Source: Seiridium cupressi (lineage: Eukaryota > Ascomycota > Sordariomycetes > Amphisphaeriales > Sporocadaceae). From it: a stretch of DNA of 64,000 nucleotides. This document shows, one piece after another, positions 26,401 to 39,351 of the stretch. The position numbers and the translations under genes were made by a program. Positions within the stretch are counted from its first letter, which is position 1. Each line of letters starts with the position of its first letter. The notes under the pieces are model-generated. The model saw nothing but the letters and a program-made list of their open reading frames with translations, was not told where the DNA came from and did not search any database. The DNA lies in contig JARVKI010000003.1 in the NCBI GenBank assembly GCA_036674765.1, forward strand, positions 62,001 through 126,000, read 5' to 3'.

Positions 26401-29400
26401 CATGATCTCGAGCAAGTGCCGTGAAAGTGACATGGCATGAAATGCCCGCCTGGGTGTGTCGGAACAACCTCGTAGAGGCTGATTTTCCCGGTAAGTCAGT
26501 GTGCACTTTGGATACAGAGTCGGCTTAGACTCCCGGGCCGACATTTCATTTGGCAATAGTACCTCACGTCGGCGCAGGTGCAGGAGAGTATGCATCTGAC
26601 CCTGCCGTTCGTGCAGCTGTCCAATTTGACAGGCTACACGGGAGATTCCCATCCCAGCAGGAGCAATTTCTGAATTCCCGATGAACAAGACCCAGGTACC
26701 GGTTTGACAGTTCGGCGGGCGACAGGGGGCAAGGATAGTGCGGTATCTTGCTATACCATGTAGTAGAGGTCCCAACGGCGGAATAATAAGCACAAGCTAG
26801 GAATGTCGAATGACTTGCAAGGGCGGCCGGCCTAAAGCTGGCTTCATTACTGTTATCGACCATATAGTCGTCCGGTCCACGCCACGACCGTGACCAGGCT
26901 TAACGGGCCTGCGCAGCGCCATCGACTTCTGCAGCGTTCAGCAAGCCTGCGGAGGGCATTTGCAGCGACAAAGGCATTGTCTGACACTCCGTCGGTCAAA
27001 GCCCCTCCAATGAGTCCCAATGGCAGACACCGACGGTGCCAGGGTGGAAGGTACGTACGGTATAGGAGGCTGCATTTGGCAAGTAGACGGCAGGCGTTTG
27101 GCGCGCATGGTGCAAACCCCCTGGAAAGCGACAGGCGGCCCCATTACCCTGGCCATATGCCCTATCGATACGAGAAGTAAAGGCATCGAAATGTGCAATT
27201 TAAATTGTAAGAGTTCAAGCTTACTGCCTCCGCTTAGCCTGACGTTTAGTTTCAACCGTCACTGAGTGGTTGTGGGGTTGCAGAAGCTGGGTGGGAACTC
27301 GGACCACCCTCCCCTGGGATGTTCAGGGTCTTTCCTCAAGAGAACTCTACCCCTTGGGCCCCTGTCGATATGGGTCGGGATGGAAGAGAACATGGCCACT
27401 GATTGGCTTGTGGCAAGCAGAAACCGGGGCGCATCCGGGATCCCATGGTCGATGCTGTCATCCAGCATGCCACCCGGCCTACGCAGCACCGAGCGTCTTA
27501 TTCCCGCCGAGATGCAGTAGAGGCTTCCCCGGCTCGCAGGTAAGCCGGCGCCACTCTGCAACGTCGTCCTGGACCGACTCAAAACTAGCCGTGAGCGTAT
27601 GTAATGACGAATACATGCCATAACCTTTTTGCCAAGATGCGCCATGATGAAACAGCCCTCTGGGAGAGCTGCCTGGGGGGCATACGGCCTGCCAGACGCG
27701 CGGCAAGCCTCGATGTTTTGAATTGGAGGTTCATAAGCAAACAATAGCCCGTGCAAGACAGCGAGATACGCATGGGAAATCGTCCGCATACGTTGTGTTG
27801 CTGTGGGGACTTCCTTGGGGCACTATGTATGAACGGTGCGCTGGATGCCGCTGCGGCCACTTGCACGGACTCGAATCTCGTGGGTTTTGGACATGTTTGA
27901 CGCTGAAAGAATCCATCAACATCAGAAGGGCGACAGTCAGCAATTTGCGATGGGTGCCATCCATGCATGAGCAATCTCGCATGGACGCTGCTACGTCAGT
28001 GTTCTGCTGTGTAAATGTGAAAGGAAATCCGGGGCAGCGGTGCCACAAGCAGAAGGACGGCCAGGACCTCCAGCTCGGAGGTTCATTGCGTACTTTGTAG
28101 AATCCGTCATATTCGCACCGTTGACTGGTCCAGTTGTGCCTGTTCGGCGGAGCATCTAGGGGGTTAATAGGCGTTGCTTTACTGCCCTCCCAGCACCCTG
28201 ATACTACCTACCCGCTGACACGGTACTTTGCCATGCCGCAGAGCGAGGAAACGACGCAGCGTACGCGCACTCGCACGATTGGCCGAGGCAAACGACGACG
28301 GTAATGTCCTGCGGGCGGATTCATTCGAGGCCAGGTGGTAAAATACCAAAATAGGCGGCGCATGTCATGGTTTCTATTTCAATTCACAGAGCGTCCCAAG
28401 CGCGGATAGGCCGTGATTCCTCCTGCAGAAAAGCATCATACAGGAAGCAAACCCTGAGGGCGCTGTCAGCTCGCCAGAGTTGGGGCGGCTGTCCACAATT
28501 GCCATTGCTCATAGTCCCGTTCAAAAGTACCTCTACAGTGCGCTATGCCCGCTAGCTGTCCCACAATCCTCTTCCACCTCCAGCACAACTGATGTACCGC
28601 ACGGGGGCCCCACAGCGACAGGGATGCCGACCCGTAGTGTATCGCCCGTGACGTAGATACTCGAGGGAATAAGATCCAGTCGGGCTTTGCTGGGGGCGCA
28701 TTGGCCCGTGCTCTGCGGCCGGAGGTGTCTTCTGCATCCCTCTGGGCGACTACGGCACCCCGATTGCGACCTGACTGACGTGTTGGATGGGTGCTGTGAC
28801 TATAGCAGCTAATGGACGATGCGAGTTCCAAGTTGTCCGTCCCAGAGTGCTGATCGTCGTCGGCCGTGGGTTGGGTAACAAGCCGACCCCTCGACATAAC
28901 AAAGTTTCCAAGGACGCCAACGGTACTTTGTACGTGGACGCAATCTGCTGAACAGTGCCTCTCGCAGACCCTGCATGAGGGCTTCCCTTTCACCTCAACT
29001 CCCGCATCAGTGGCGTCCGCTAACGGCAGCCCTGAGCACACTCTTCCCTCGTCCCCCCATCCCACTAAGGAGCAGGATCCACCATCTGGCAGAGGCACTG
29101 ACAGGGGGCCCATCCGTACTTGCTAGCCTTAATTCCAACCCCTGTGCTGTGCGAGCTCCACCGCAGCGCACACCTTCTGCTTGGCTGTGTCCTGCTACAT
29201 AATTCACCATTCTACATGGACCTGCACTCCACCACACACTCACTGGCCGTGGAATACAATCGCGCCCCCTCCCCTGCTCGGCTCGCAGAGATTTGACTGG
29301 CTCAACTGGCTGGCAGGCACTGAACAGGCTAGACGGAGGACCCTGATACCCTACTCTAATGACCTAGTCGGTCGTGCGTCCCTGCTGCAGAGAGGTCAAC

Positions 29401-29989
29401 AGCACTCTGACTTAGTTACGTACTTGGCACTCCAGCATCATAGCCCGGGTGGAATTTATGTAAAGCCTGCCTGCCTCCTCATCCATTTGTTCGGCATTCT
29501 TCCACAATATCTTCAAAACATCACGTACAAACACACTCACACACATATCCACGCAGTCATATAGAAGACGCTGCAGCACGAGCACTAGTTCTGCAGAATC
29601 ATTCGACCGCGTTTGCAAGCACTTGCTGGGTCGTATACTGCGCTCCCCTAGTCTCGAGCCGTCAACTCTCCCCCGGAATCTTTGACCATTGTTGATCTTT
29701 CACTCTTTGGTCCTGAAACGAGTCAACAGCTCCACAAGCACCTTGGAACCAGTCCAGCAACTAAACGACTGCCGTTCAAATTTTGGACACCCATCTTTCC
29801 AGATTGCAGTCCGCTCCCATCTGTTCAATACGCTACCCTCCCATACCTGTCCAACCCTGAAGCCTTGGCTCCTCAGTACGGGATATTGAGCTGTCGATCA
29901 CTTTCTACTCGACCTTCGTCACTGGGCACTGCATGCTCGAGGACGTTCCCCACCTGTCCCGCTGACTAGCAAGCGATAATAAGCTTCAG

Positions 29990-30004
29990 ATGGTTCGGGG
30001 GTAA
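29990..30004 (+). promoter_or_regulatory. possible minimal upstream ORF before the flbC-like gene
   Basis: A four-codon frame (MVRG, stop TAA) about 330 bases before the coding start at 30335. It matters only if the leader reaches this far, which is unknown. Confidence 0.25.
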
Positions 30005-30065
30005 AACCAAGTACCGACTGGCATCAACTTGTACCTCCCTCTCCAACATAGGGCACCCCTGCTAC

Positions 30066-30101
30066 ATGAGCCTTTCTCGGTCTCCCGCCAGACACACTTA
30101 A
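30066..30101 (+). promoter_or_regulatory. possible upstream ORF in the flbC-like leader
   Basis: An 11-codon frame (MSLSRSPARHT, stop TAA at 30099-30101) about 230 bases before the main ATG. No other ATG lies between it and 30335. Upstream ORFs are known regulators of Aspergillus conidiation genes such as brlA, so a role is plausible, but that the leader contains it is an assumption. Confidence 0.35.
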
Positions 30102-30334
30102 GGCTCGCTGATCCCGCCTCCACGACTTATTTGGGATCACCCTCATCGGATCTTCAAAGTTCAGTCAGCGTCTTGTGTCTCTTGTGGCACGACCTTGTCT
30201 TCTTCGGGATTCTGCAGCTGATCAACGAACCTATTCGGAATCTTATTGTTCGCCCTTCGGATCACAGGTGTTTTTTTGGAAGCCTCACCTCCGTGACCAC
30301 AACACCACATCCCACGTTACTCCTTCTGTTGAAG

Positions 30335-31599
30335 ATGACTATGACACTGGACCACCAACAACAACGTTACGGTGCTTTAAACTTCGACCACATGTCTTCC
30401 TACCACGGCCCTCACTTCAGCAACCCCTGGGCCTCAGCCTCGTCGCCGCCCAATGCTGGCCAAGGGCTGTACCAGCAACCCCTTACCAGCGGCCTGGACA
30501 TCTTAGCAAAGCAGCACCCAAGCCGGACGAGCGCGCCGAGCAGCTCAATGGCGTCGTTTGGTAGCATACCGGTGACTGCATCATCAGCAGGTAGCACTCT
30601 CATGGCGGATGTCTATGGACAACAAGACTTACTCAATATGCCACAAGATCTTCTAAGCTTGAACCGCTTACAAACCACCTCTGCCGCCTACGGCGAGCCT
30701 TCGTATGCGACCACGAGCGCTCCTTCGGTACATTCAACCTACGCAGCCTCGCCGCCCTCGTTTGACCATGCTCTGCCCGGTTATGCTGCCGCACCGGTCC
30801 GCTCGACATTTGCCCTGGCTCCGGAGGCCGACCACAGAAGGTATTCCCAATCGTCCGTTCCTTCTTCCGTCTCTTCATCCGACTTCGGCACCGACGATGG
30901 TCTTAGCTCCTCCCGGAACTCGGTAGTTGACTTCAATCACAGAGGAATCCCCCAGGATGACCGACGCAGCTTTGCGGACGCTCTCGATGCCGGACACGGC
31001 ATGCTCGCCATGAGCCAGGAGACGCCGAGGGCTATCTACCCTCCCGCCAACCGGAATCGGGGCTCGACCGACTCGTATGGCTTCCCATCGACTCACTCGA
31101 CTAGCTCCTCCATCTCATCGGCCAGCAACTACGGCAGTGGCAGTTACTATGGAGGCTCCATTGACTCGTCCGTGAGCGACTACTCGACCGCCGGATCCGA
31201 CATCGAATCAGTGACCTCCAGGACGTTGCCCCGACCCAGCAACCTGATGACGCAGCCCCCGCCGGCACCCCAGTCCATGATGGGCCAATTCAGCTCCAAG
31301 GTGTCATCCAGCACACAAAAGAAGCACAAGTGCAAGGTCTGCGACAAGCGGTTCACGAGACCCAGCTCCCTGCAAACACACATGTATAGCCATACTGGCG
31401 AGAAGCGTAAGCAAACCAATCCGCATCTATACGCTAGACCTAGCCTTGCTGACCCCCCACTTCAGCGTTCTGCTGCGAAGTTGAAGGCTGCGGAAGACAC
31501 TTCTCCGTCGTATCCAACCTCCGAAGACATCGCAAGGTTCACAAGAATGACGCCAAGTCGGAAGCTGGCTCAGAAGACCATCCCGACGATTCTGATTAA
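30335..31599 (+). CDS. flbC: FlbC-like C2H2 transcription factor, 401 aa
   Basis: Two exons: 30335-31406 and 31466-31599, with a 59-base intron (donor GTAAGC, branch CTGAC, acceptor TTCAG). Splicing restores HTGEKPF between two C2H2 fingers. Finger 1 is C333-x2-C336 ... H349-x3-H353. Finger 2 is C361-x4-C366 ... H379-x3-H383 and contains GRHFSVVSNLRRHRKVH. The protein ends in an acidic tail (EDHPDDSD). The first 325 residues are Ser/Pro/Tyr/Gln-rich and disordered-looking, as in activation regions. Two fingers at the extreme C-terminus and the finger sequence fit the FlbC family, which in Aspergillus nidulans helps activate brlA and conidiation. The symbol rests on this resemblance, as recalled. 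The start is the first in-frame ATG; a second follows two codons later. Long gene-free DNA lies on both sides. Confidence 0.88.
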
Positions 31600-33603
31600 A
31601 GTCGACATCTCTTGCTCATTATCCGACATGTTCTGAGTTTTACGTGGTTATTTTTGCATCGATACCTCCAGAGTCTGTACAGTTTGCTCCGATCAATTTA
31701 GATGGGGAGACATCATGGATGTTAATTTTTTCTTCGAACGTTTCGGGCGACATGGAAAAAAGAACTGCGCTGGAGGGCGGGTGTGTGTTATCGTTGCCCT
31801 GTGGGCGGGCTTCTCTTTCGGCGTTATTTCACGAAGCGCTAGGAGAGCATTGGCGCTTATAGATTGGGCGAGAGGCGGCTCACGGGGACGTACTCTTCAC
31901 GTCTCTCGCTCGTGGACATGGCATTTGGGATTTTACATTGCGAGGAACTACAGTGTGTCTGCTGAGATACCCTCAAAACGGCGTTCAAGGATCACATGGC
32001 GAGGATACGGAAGTTCATCAGCTCGGGCGCTGGTGAGTATCGACACGTTTGCATTCGTTTTACATCGGAGTGATTTCAGCCTGCTCACACGCGCGGGAAG
32101 AAGGCGCTGGGAAGAGAGGAGACAGGGATTATGACATTGTACAATTAGCTGCCACTTGTTGCATATACCCCTAGAGGGCAGAGCACTTTTCTGTTCACGG
32201 GGATGGCCTGAAAAAAACGGCCGTCCTGTGACGAGAAGCCTTACACTCGCTACTGCCTTGTAATCTAATGGAAGAGAATCATGAACCAATTGCGCCGCAT
32301 CATCTGCCCCGCGCTCAACGTGAAGAACCGGTCGATCCCCTAGCTGGTTTTGGTGCTCAATGGGCAAAGGAGATAGTTCACGCGTGCGATCGACACATGA
32401 ATCCCTACCTCGCAGTTGGAGTCGGCTTCGAACCGAACCTCGCCTTGCATGAAGCATGGGCCGTGTTACCGGCCATAGGCGACAGCTGTAGATCTCCAAT
32501 GCCGGGGAGAATGGCAGGGCCAGGGGGCGACAATTTACACGCGGTGAAGGCGCCATTGGCCACTATCATTGTGACCATGGCGTGTTCCACCGGTTGTGCG
32601 CAACAATCTACTGCTATCTACAGCATCTCCTGTCCAGTGAGCGGCTGTAACCAGATATAGCGAGTGCGACCCCCGTCCGCCTCCCCCGTCTTTTTTCGCT
32701 ACCTTACGGGTGCAGGACGGGAATGATCGGCGTGCGGAGGGGGGAGCGAGAGAGAGAGTGCCGCACGACCTGCGCTGGCATACCCGGCCGACCGCCCCGC
32801 AGGCTGGATGAGCGTGTTTCATGTTTTTTGGGAGTGGAGGAGGGGGGATGCTTGCACCAGGGCACCGCCGCCCCGGATGTTGCAACGGAGCCCTCCATTA
32901 TCGAGATGCTGTCCTTTTTTGCTCCGTGGGCGGGCACAGGATTGGGCTTGAAAGGCCGAATCGTAGGTCGTCCAGCAGCCCAGGTCAACGCAGGTCACTA
33001 AAGAATGCAAGATTCTGAGCTAATTGTGCGGGCGAGACACGATCACTTCCTAGATCGGGTCTGGCAGAGGTCGTATCTCGCTGTTACCTAACGGGGCGTA
33101 TTGCGTGCGTGCCTGCGTAAGCACAGGAAAACGGCAGTTCTTTGCTTCTTCCTGTCAATTTCTGCTTTTTGCCCTTTTCCGTATTGAGTCATTGGACGCG
33201 GGTTCGTCTGCTCCCTGATTCAGCCGCGAGTACGAGTTTAACTGCTTCCATGGCGCATCTCGAAGGCGAACCATCATGGCTATGCTGTGCTGTAGGATGC
33301 AATGCTATGTCATGCTGCCAGCGGGACGACTCGAGTAGGATTTGCTATAGGACCTATTGGACGGGCACTCTGTTTACTGGCCTACATAGTTACGGCTCCA
33401 ACAGGGTAGGTATGCATGTGAGTCCGAGTGACAACCCCTTCTCCCTGTCCGGCACGTGATGCCCGTAACTGAAAGCGCTGAAGATCGCTCACCTTGCAAG
33501 GTTGTGAACGCGGGTCTGATTGACAACGAGATGATTTGAGATCCAACGGAGGTGGCAGTGACTGTTTCCGATACGCATAATACGTGGCGGGCGGGCTCTG
33601 CGG

Positions 33604-33630
<27 letters not shown>
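33604..33630 (+). repeat. TC/CT dinucleotide microsatellite
   Basis: A pure 27-base alternating TC run followed by GTCTATGG. No coding role is visible. Confidence 0.95.
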
Positions 33631-33634
<4 letters not shown>

Positions 33635-34900
33635 ATGGTGCGCCTTTATCAGCAGCGTCTTTTTTATTATTTTTATTTTATATTGATTCCACCCATTGGC
33701 TGCGCGGCAGCAGGGAAACTCAACCATGAACCGGTTTTCGACTCGTCACCAAGAGCACCATGACGCACGAACACACACACGCAGGCGGGCGGAAAACAAT
33801 ATGCGCCGCCGCGGAGTGGAGTGGAGTGGTAGTACTATTATAGACACGTTAGTAAATAGCCTAACTGGACTACCATGGAGAGTCGGCCAGATAATCATGT
33901 CCGCTTCTAGTAAAGCTGATGGGGACAAATAAAGAAACATCAAGTAAAGCTGAAAGCTGTCAAAAAGAGATGGGTCAGAACATCATTCCTCGAAACCGTA
34001 ATTGATTGACCTTGTTCAAAAGCTTATTTCCCGAAGGAGTCGTGAGCCTCACAAAATGAACGGGGGCATACATGATTTCTCCTTCTCGCCGACTCTGCAC
34101 TTTACTCTGTGATCCCGCAAAAAAAGGACAAGCAGGCAAATCACCACGACCACAACAAGCCACTTCCCAATTCGTCGCCGAAATAAGTCGATTGCCAATT
34201 GGGGGCGTCCCAGGACCCCGAACCCGTTGGATGGGACATAGCCCGCTCCCAATGACGACACGGCTGGTTACAAAGGACTCGCAATGACGTCGTTACGGCG
34301 CGAATGGTCAATCGGAAGAAGGGCCATGGTAACCTCCTGACAATTCGCTTGGCTTCGGTCCACCCTGGCTGTGGGTTGCGAACCGGGGGAAGAAACAAAC
34401 GCGCATTGGATGGGGGGTCTGCCAAGCAGCCATCGCTCATTTCATGTAGTACGGCTAAAATTCAAAACTGTCGGCGCGATCTTCAGGGTCCTCTTACAGA
34501 CCGGGGAGCTCGGCGCAAGGGTGCGTGCGTGTGTCTAATTTTTTTTCTTTTTTTCTCTAGTGTGAGAAAAGCGAAGCTGCATGACTAGCTCATCGATTGG
34601 CCCCCTCGCAGCGGCCCCAAACACATCACCAAAAACATAATATGTTTCAATTGAAATATGTAATTGGCATCTGGGCCGTCCTGGTGACAGGAACCCCCCC
34701 CTGCTGATACATACGGATGCCCGTGGGAGGGTGAGGACAATATTTGTGACGACAGTGGCATCCATTTACCACGTCGCATGCGCTGTTTATATACCCTAGG
34801 ATAAGGCTGTATATGTGAGGAAATCCCATATGAACTGGTATTGAATTGCATCTTTATCTGGCGCACGGCATATACAATAATGGCGTAACCGGGGATAAAA

Positions 34901-34914
34901 CCCCCCCCCCCCCC
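34901..34914 (+). repeat. 14-base poly-C run
   Basis: An uninterrupted C run after ggggataaaa. It is one of several C or G homopolymers confined to the gene-poor parts of this window. Confidence 0.95.
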
Positions 34915-37900
34915 AAGCTCGAGTGGGGGTGTTCACAATGACGGTCACCATGATTTGATTTGGGCTTCAGGCTTCAGGCTTTCAGAGCCTTGTCTCCCTG
35001 CGCTGCGTCTTCGAATGGATGAAGGCTGGGAGACGCTAGGGCATTGTTACATGGCGCCCTTGAGAGTGCAAAAACGGTTTCAGATCCACGTATGGATGAG
35101 CTTTTTCTTTTCCCATTGGCCTGTCTGGCCGGAAGGCTAGGAAAGTTTCAGAAGCCACCAGCATATTGCTGATTGCAGTGTTACCGGCTCCTTTCCTTCC
35201 GCATGCATTGCTTTTGGAATCCGAGGACGTCGCAAAACCTCACCGTTTTTCGACGAGTGTGGTGTTGTTTCGTCGAGTGGCCGAGGAGGCCTTGACGTCA
35301 CTCTGCATTACGTAGTAGACATACCGGGGTCTCGCACCTGCACCTGCCATGTCTCTATTGGCTGTGCCCCCAGTGAAATTGGTTAGATCAGGACAGGGAT
35401 CCACGGACCCTTGACCGCAACCCTGCAAGCATCTTTACAAATACAGCACTATCCCTGCTAAGGTCCCTGCACCTGAACCCTTTATTCTTCTGTCATCCTT
35501 GTCCTAGAACTTCTGCTCGTCCGCACACCTTGGGAGGAGCAAAGGGGGAGGAGAATTACCAAGGAGTACGGACTAGGAAACCCGTACAGTAATACAGAAC
35601 ACAGAAGAAGAAAAAACCGAGGCCCGATTTACACCCAGTGGTTCTCTGGGGGCAGAATAGGCCAGCAGTAGCACCTATCAGTGGTGAAATCGGACACAGC
35701 AGAATCAACAGCTTTCCATAGATCCACAGACCCACGTTAGGTAAAACCCGGCCAAGGATCACAGTGGCCATCATACTGCAGCGCTTGCAAAGGCTGTGCA
35801 AAATCCAATCCCCATTACAAGATTCATGGACAACACAGGGCTCGCTGGAACATCTCTAATTCGGTAGGTTATATCTATCTTGGGCATCCAAGGGCTGCTT
35901 CATTGCCTCCTCCTTGGTCCGCCTCCGGTCCTGTTAGTGCTGGGCGGCGCCTCGTTTGGTAGCAAAGGAAACCGGTTTCACATCAGACCTGGCTACCCGC
36001 CTCGTCGATGGGGTTTTGCTAACAAATGCCATCCCTCCCTCACATGGGAATCTGACTGTTGGCGTCGTGCTACCACAGATCACCGGTGGTTCATGGCTAC
36101 CCCTCACTTTCAATTTCAAAGCCCGACATGAGTCGTCCGCCAGGCCTGTACTGTTATTCAGGGTCCATCTGCCGCTGGGATAGCTCTCGCACGGCGGAAA
36201 ACCTCGACACCCACCAGGCTGTCGCATACCTGCTCGCCAATCACAGGCACCGCGACAATTGGCAAGATACAGATAGTCCCGACTGATGTCGCCACCTCTA
36301 ATGCGAGTTGGCTGACATTCACGCTAACTTCCTGGTCAATAGCAGCGCGACAAGTACATACATACTGCCTCCACTGGTCCACACAGCACCGAAAAAGGAT
36401 GAGTCCCTGGTCACAAAAGTCTACGTACGGAATCTGCGAATTGGACGGCAGTAGCACTCGCAGGTGAATTCACCGCCTTTCCTGGAGACAGCGTCCAATT
36501 CCACTGCCAGGAATGGGCCACAGCTCGGTACACGTACCGGGGACAATGCCCGTCCCACTTTCACCTGCCTCCATGCTACTCATCGCCGATCATGGCCACG
36601 TTCCGTATGATTACTGCTTTGTATGTACATACGCATGTAGCTGCCTCCAACGCAAAGTACCTCTGCCAGAGATTGTGTACCACTGGTCTTGCCCACTCAC
36701 AGGCCTCTTACACGTGTGGGGATGGAGTGCGATGCCCTTCCCAGGGCCGGGGGGCGGTCCGCCAAATGTCTCTCGCTGTCTGCACCTGCCGGATGTCGCT
36801 CAAGTACATATCCTTTCGTCTCTGATTGACCGAAATGGAGCTGACGGGGGTGAGCCAATGCCTTCAAGGCGGTTCGAGCGCGATAGGCATGAACCATGCG
36901 TCCGGGGCAGATGCGTCTCAACCAAAGAGAACTAACACAACTAACTACCTGCCCTGGAAAGGGGGTCCTGTCGTGGTCAGTACTTCTGCTTGCCGTCCAG
37001 TAATCCTCATTTCTTGGCAGATTGCCGGCACGATGCACACTGTCTTCATCACGGGCATTCCGAGTAGAGGGCAGACTCCAGAAAAGGGGTGCGAGCCAGA
37101 GCTACAAACGTACCATGATCGATACACGTTGAGAAGAGGATGGTGCTCCTCGTCTCTCCCAATGCAGTGGGACGCTTGTGGTAAGTTCTCCAGTTTGCCG
37201 GGAACTACGCAGCTCTGAGGAACATGTGCGGTGGTGACTGCCCCCATCGTTCTGCCAACCCCCTAGGAACGTTGGCAGAGGAAGTGCCATGTAGAGATTT
37301 ACGACTGATCGTCAGGGACATGTCGCGTGGCTGACTGGGACACATGGCGGACCAGAATGCTGATCAGAGGGCTGTTGGAGATCTCGAGAACTGGTCACAC
37401 ATTGATCTAGTGGGAACTCTATCATGTTCCAGTCATGCTCTTGGACTACATATGGAAACTTTCTCGAAGGACGCGTTAAAAGTGGACAGAACTTTGGGGT
37501 TGCGTCTGATAAGCGCGGGATCTTGCCTGTTCAGGCCACTGGTCACTTCTCAGTTTTTTGGGTTTTGCATAGACTGAGTCTCTCCCAATTGCAACATATC
37601 TAGACGATAGACACTGTCAGTTGACTTATCTGTATCGACCACACATTAGAAACAGTCGGAATGATTGCAAGAGAGAAGAAGGAGAGAAAAAAAAAAAAAA
37701 GATATGGCATATTTAGTATTATAGACCCAACTTTTTTACTCCAATGCTCACTCCCAACACTTGCCTGATTTGTGCTTCGCTGGAAACGATCGCCTATGGA
37801 GAAGCCATGCAAGCAGTGGTGATACGATACCTATAGTCATTTGTGACTCTACTCAACTTAACCTGTTCACCACCAGCCGCCGTTTGAGACACCTCGGCAT

Positions 37901-39351
37901 CAACTCAATCCAATCTCAGCATGGAACGAAACACCGGCTTATCTATGAGCATGATCCCGAGGCCGATGTTCACTGGCATAAGCTAAACTTGTACACGCGT
38001 TTCCATCGTCCTGAGGGTCTTGGGTGACCGCAAAGCTTGTTTTCTTGCGCGCCTCCACCGGTATTTCTGACGAGTCGTGTGTCGAGTATCACAATAAACA
38101 TGCGTGTACCCAGTATGGCGGGATCTCTCAGAGGCATGGCAGATTTATTTGTGCTCTGGTACTGCGCGACTTATACTGAAACCACCGAGATAGTATTATG
38201 GACAATTACTCTTTCGCGCATCCTGATTGTAATGTTGCGTGGAAGTAACGACATGTGAACAGTTATCACCCAGAGCTCCTCATATAGATCGAAGATAGTA
38301 CGAACAGCAACTCGTCCCTCTGGCCGGTTGAGGCATTGCTAGTTTCTCTTTCGATATGAGCTCAGGGGCAACAACAGCAGCAACGAGAAGCACATCCTCA
38401 CCTCCAGCTGTGAACCCGCAACGGCTACACTCACTCACCTTGGCTTTGTTGGAATATGACTGGCTGGCAAGCTCCAGGGGAGCGGACCTGATAAGTTGAA
38501 TAAAAGACATTGCAAAAAATTCCAGTACTTGATGTTCGAGAACATGAGGATGTATACATCGTGCATTAGCACAACCACCCTCGGGACGGGAGTTTCGAGC
38601 TAATGGACATAACGGGTTTGTCATTTGCATAGCATTGATACCGTGAACCAAAGCTCTCCAACCCAGCCTATTTCCTTTCGATCACGGTGTGCCTCAGTAT
38701 GGGGCAAGTGGGAGCGGCAATGTGTCGACTCAGCCCTGCCGGGAGGCATGCGATAAAGCGAGCAATGCCATTCTAGTTGATTTCGCTGGAGAAAAGCTCC
38801 AGGTTCCTCAAGGGTCCAAAGGCGACGTCACACATTCGAGCAGAGCCACCGGAACACGCTGGTTGTACGGCAGCCTCACACATGGCAACGGCAGCTCGAA
38901 GATCCGGCAGAGTTCGTCCGACAAGCCGTGCTTCATGGACTGCAGTGGGTTGGCTACCTTTTATTGACATCATAATGCCTCAAAATCCGTCGCTCCAGCC
39001 GTGTGTTGCCGTCACTTCCTTGTCATGATTTAAAACCAGAAAATCAACCAGAAAACGCGGCCTGTAATACACACCGCCATTCACACAGGTTGTTCTGTTC
39101 TCCAATAGCGACCCAGTGGGTTTTGGAATAAAATCTCTGTATTGCAACGACAATTTGATATACAACAAGCAAGCCTGTACTAGTGGCAAGGTCAGCCACC
39201 CTTTCCATTACCCGAACTCCTGCTTTACCGCCCGTTGTGCATGCATGCATATTTAGTTTGTATCAGAATCTGCGCTTATCCTCCCTGCCCTGCCAGCTAC
39301 CATACCGTGGGCCCTGCAATGCACACGGTCATCCTTTTCTGTGTCTCGCGC

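Larger units (their letters stand above)
18864..30334. other. 11.5-kb region without recognisable genes, containing an assembly gap
   Basis: No frame in this stretch gives a recognisable protein. Candidates such as 23256-23876 minus, 24778-25425 minus and 28466-29113 minus have shadow-like composition and competing frames. The region contains the G-run/N gap at 20218-20292 and a C run at 20377-20402, so a little sequence is missing. The pyrimidine-rich stretch from about 29.2 kb to 30.33 kb is probably promoter and leader of the FlbC-like gene. The rest may be extended regulatory DNA or decayed repeats. I cannot tell which. Confidence 0.6.
31600..39351. other. 7.7-kb region without recognisable genes
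   Basis: The first part after 31599 should be the flbC-like 3' UTR. No frame downstream shows a recognisable domain; the longest, 31948-32556 minus, is competed by plus-strand frames and looks random. A CT microsatellite and a 14-base C run are listed separately. The 3' UTR of hsh155 should occupy the bases just below 39352. Confidence 0.6.

Noticed and set aside
27850..27900. tRNA-like T-loop sequence (minus-strand GATTCGAGTCC)
   Set aside because: The flanking bases do not pair into a T stem and no acceptor or anticodon arm fits. I found no convincing tRNA elsewhere, but short RNAs are easy to miss by eye.
28466..29113. 215-codon minus-strand open frame
   Set aside because: Random-looking composition and no homologous motif; lies in GC-rich DNA where stops are rare.
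30029..30334. N-terminal extension of the FlbC-like protein
   Set aside because: The extension starts at TTG and has no in-frame ATG before 30335.
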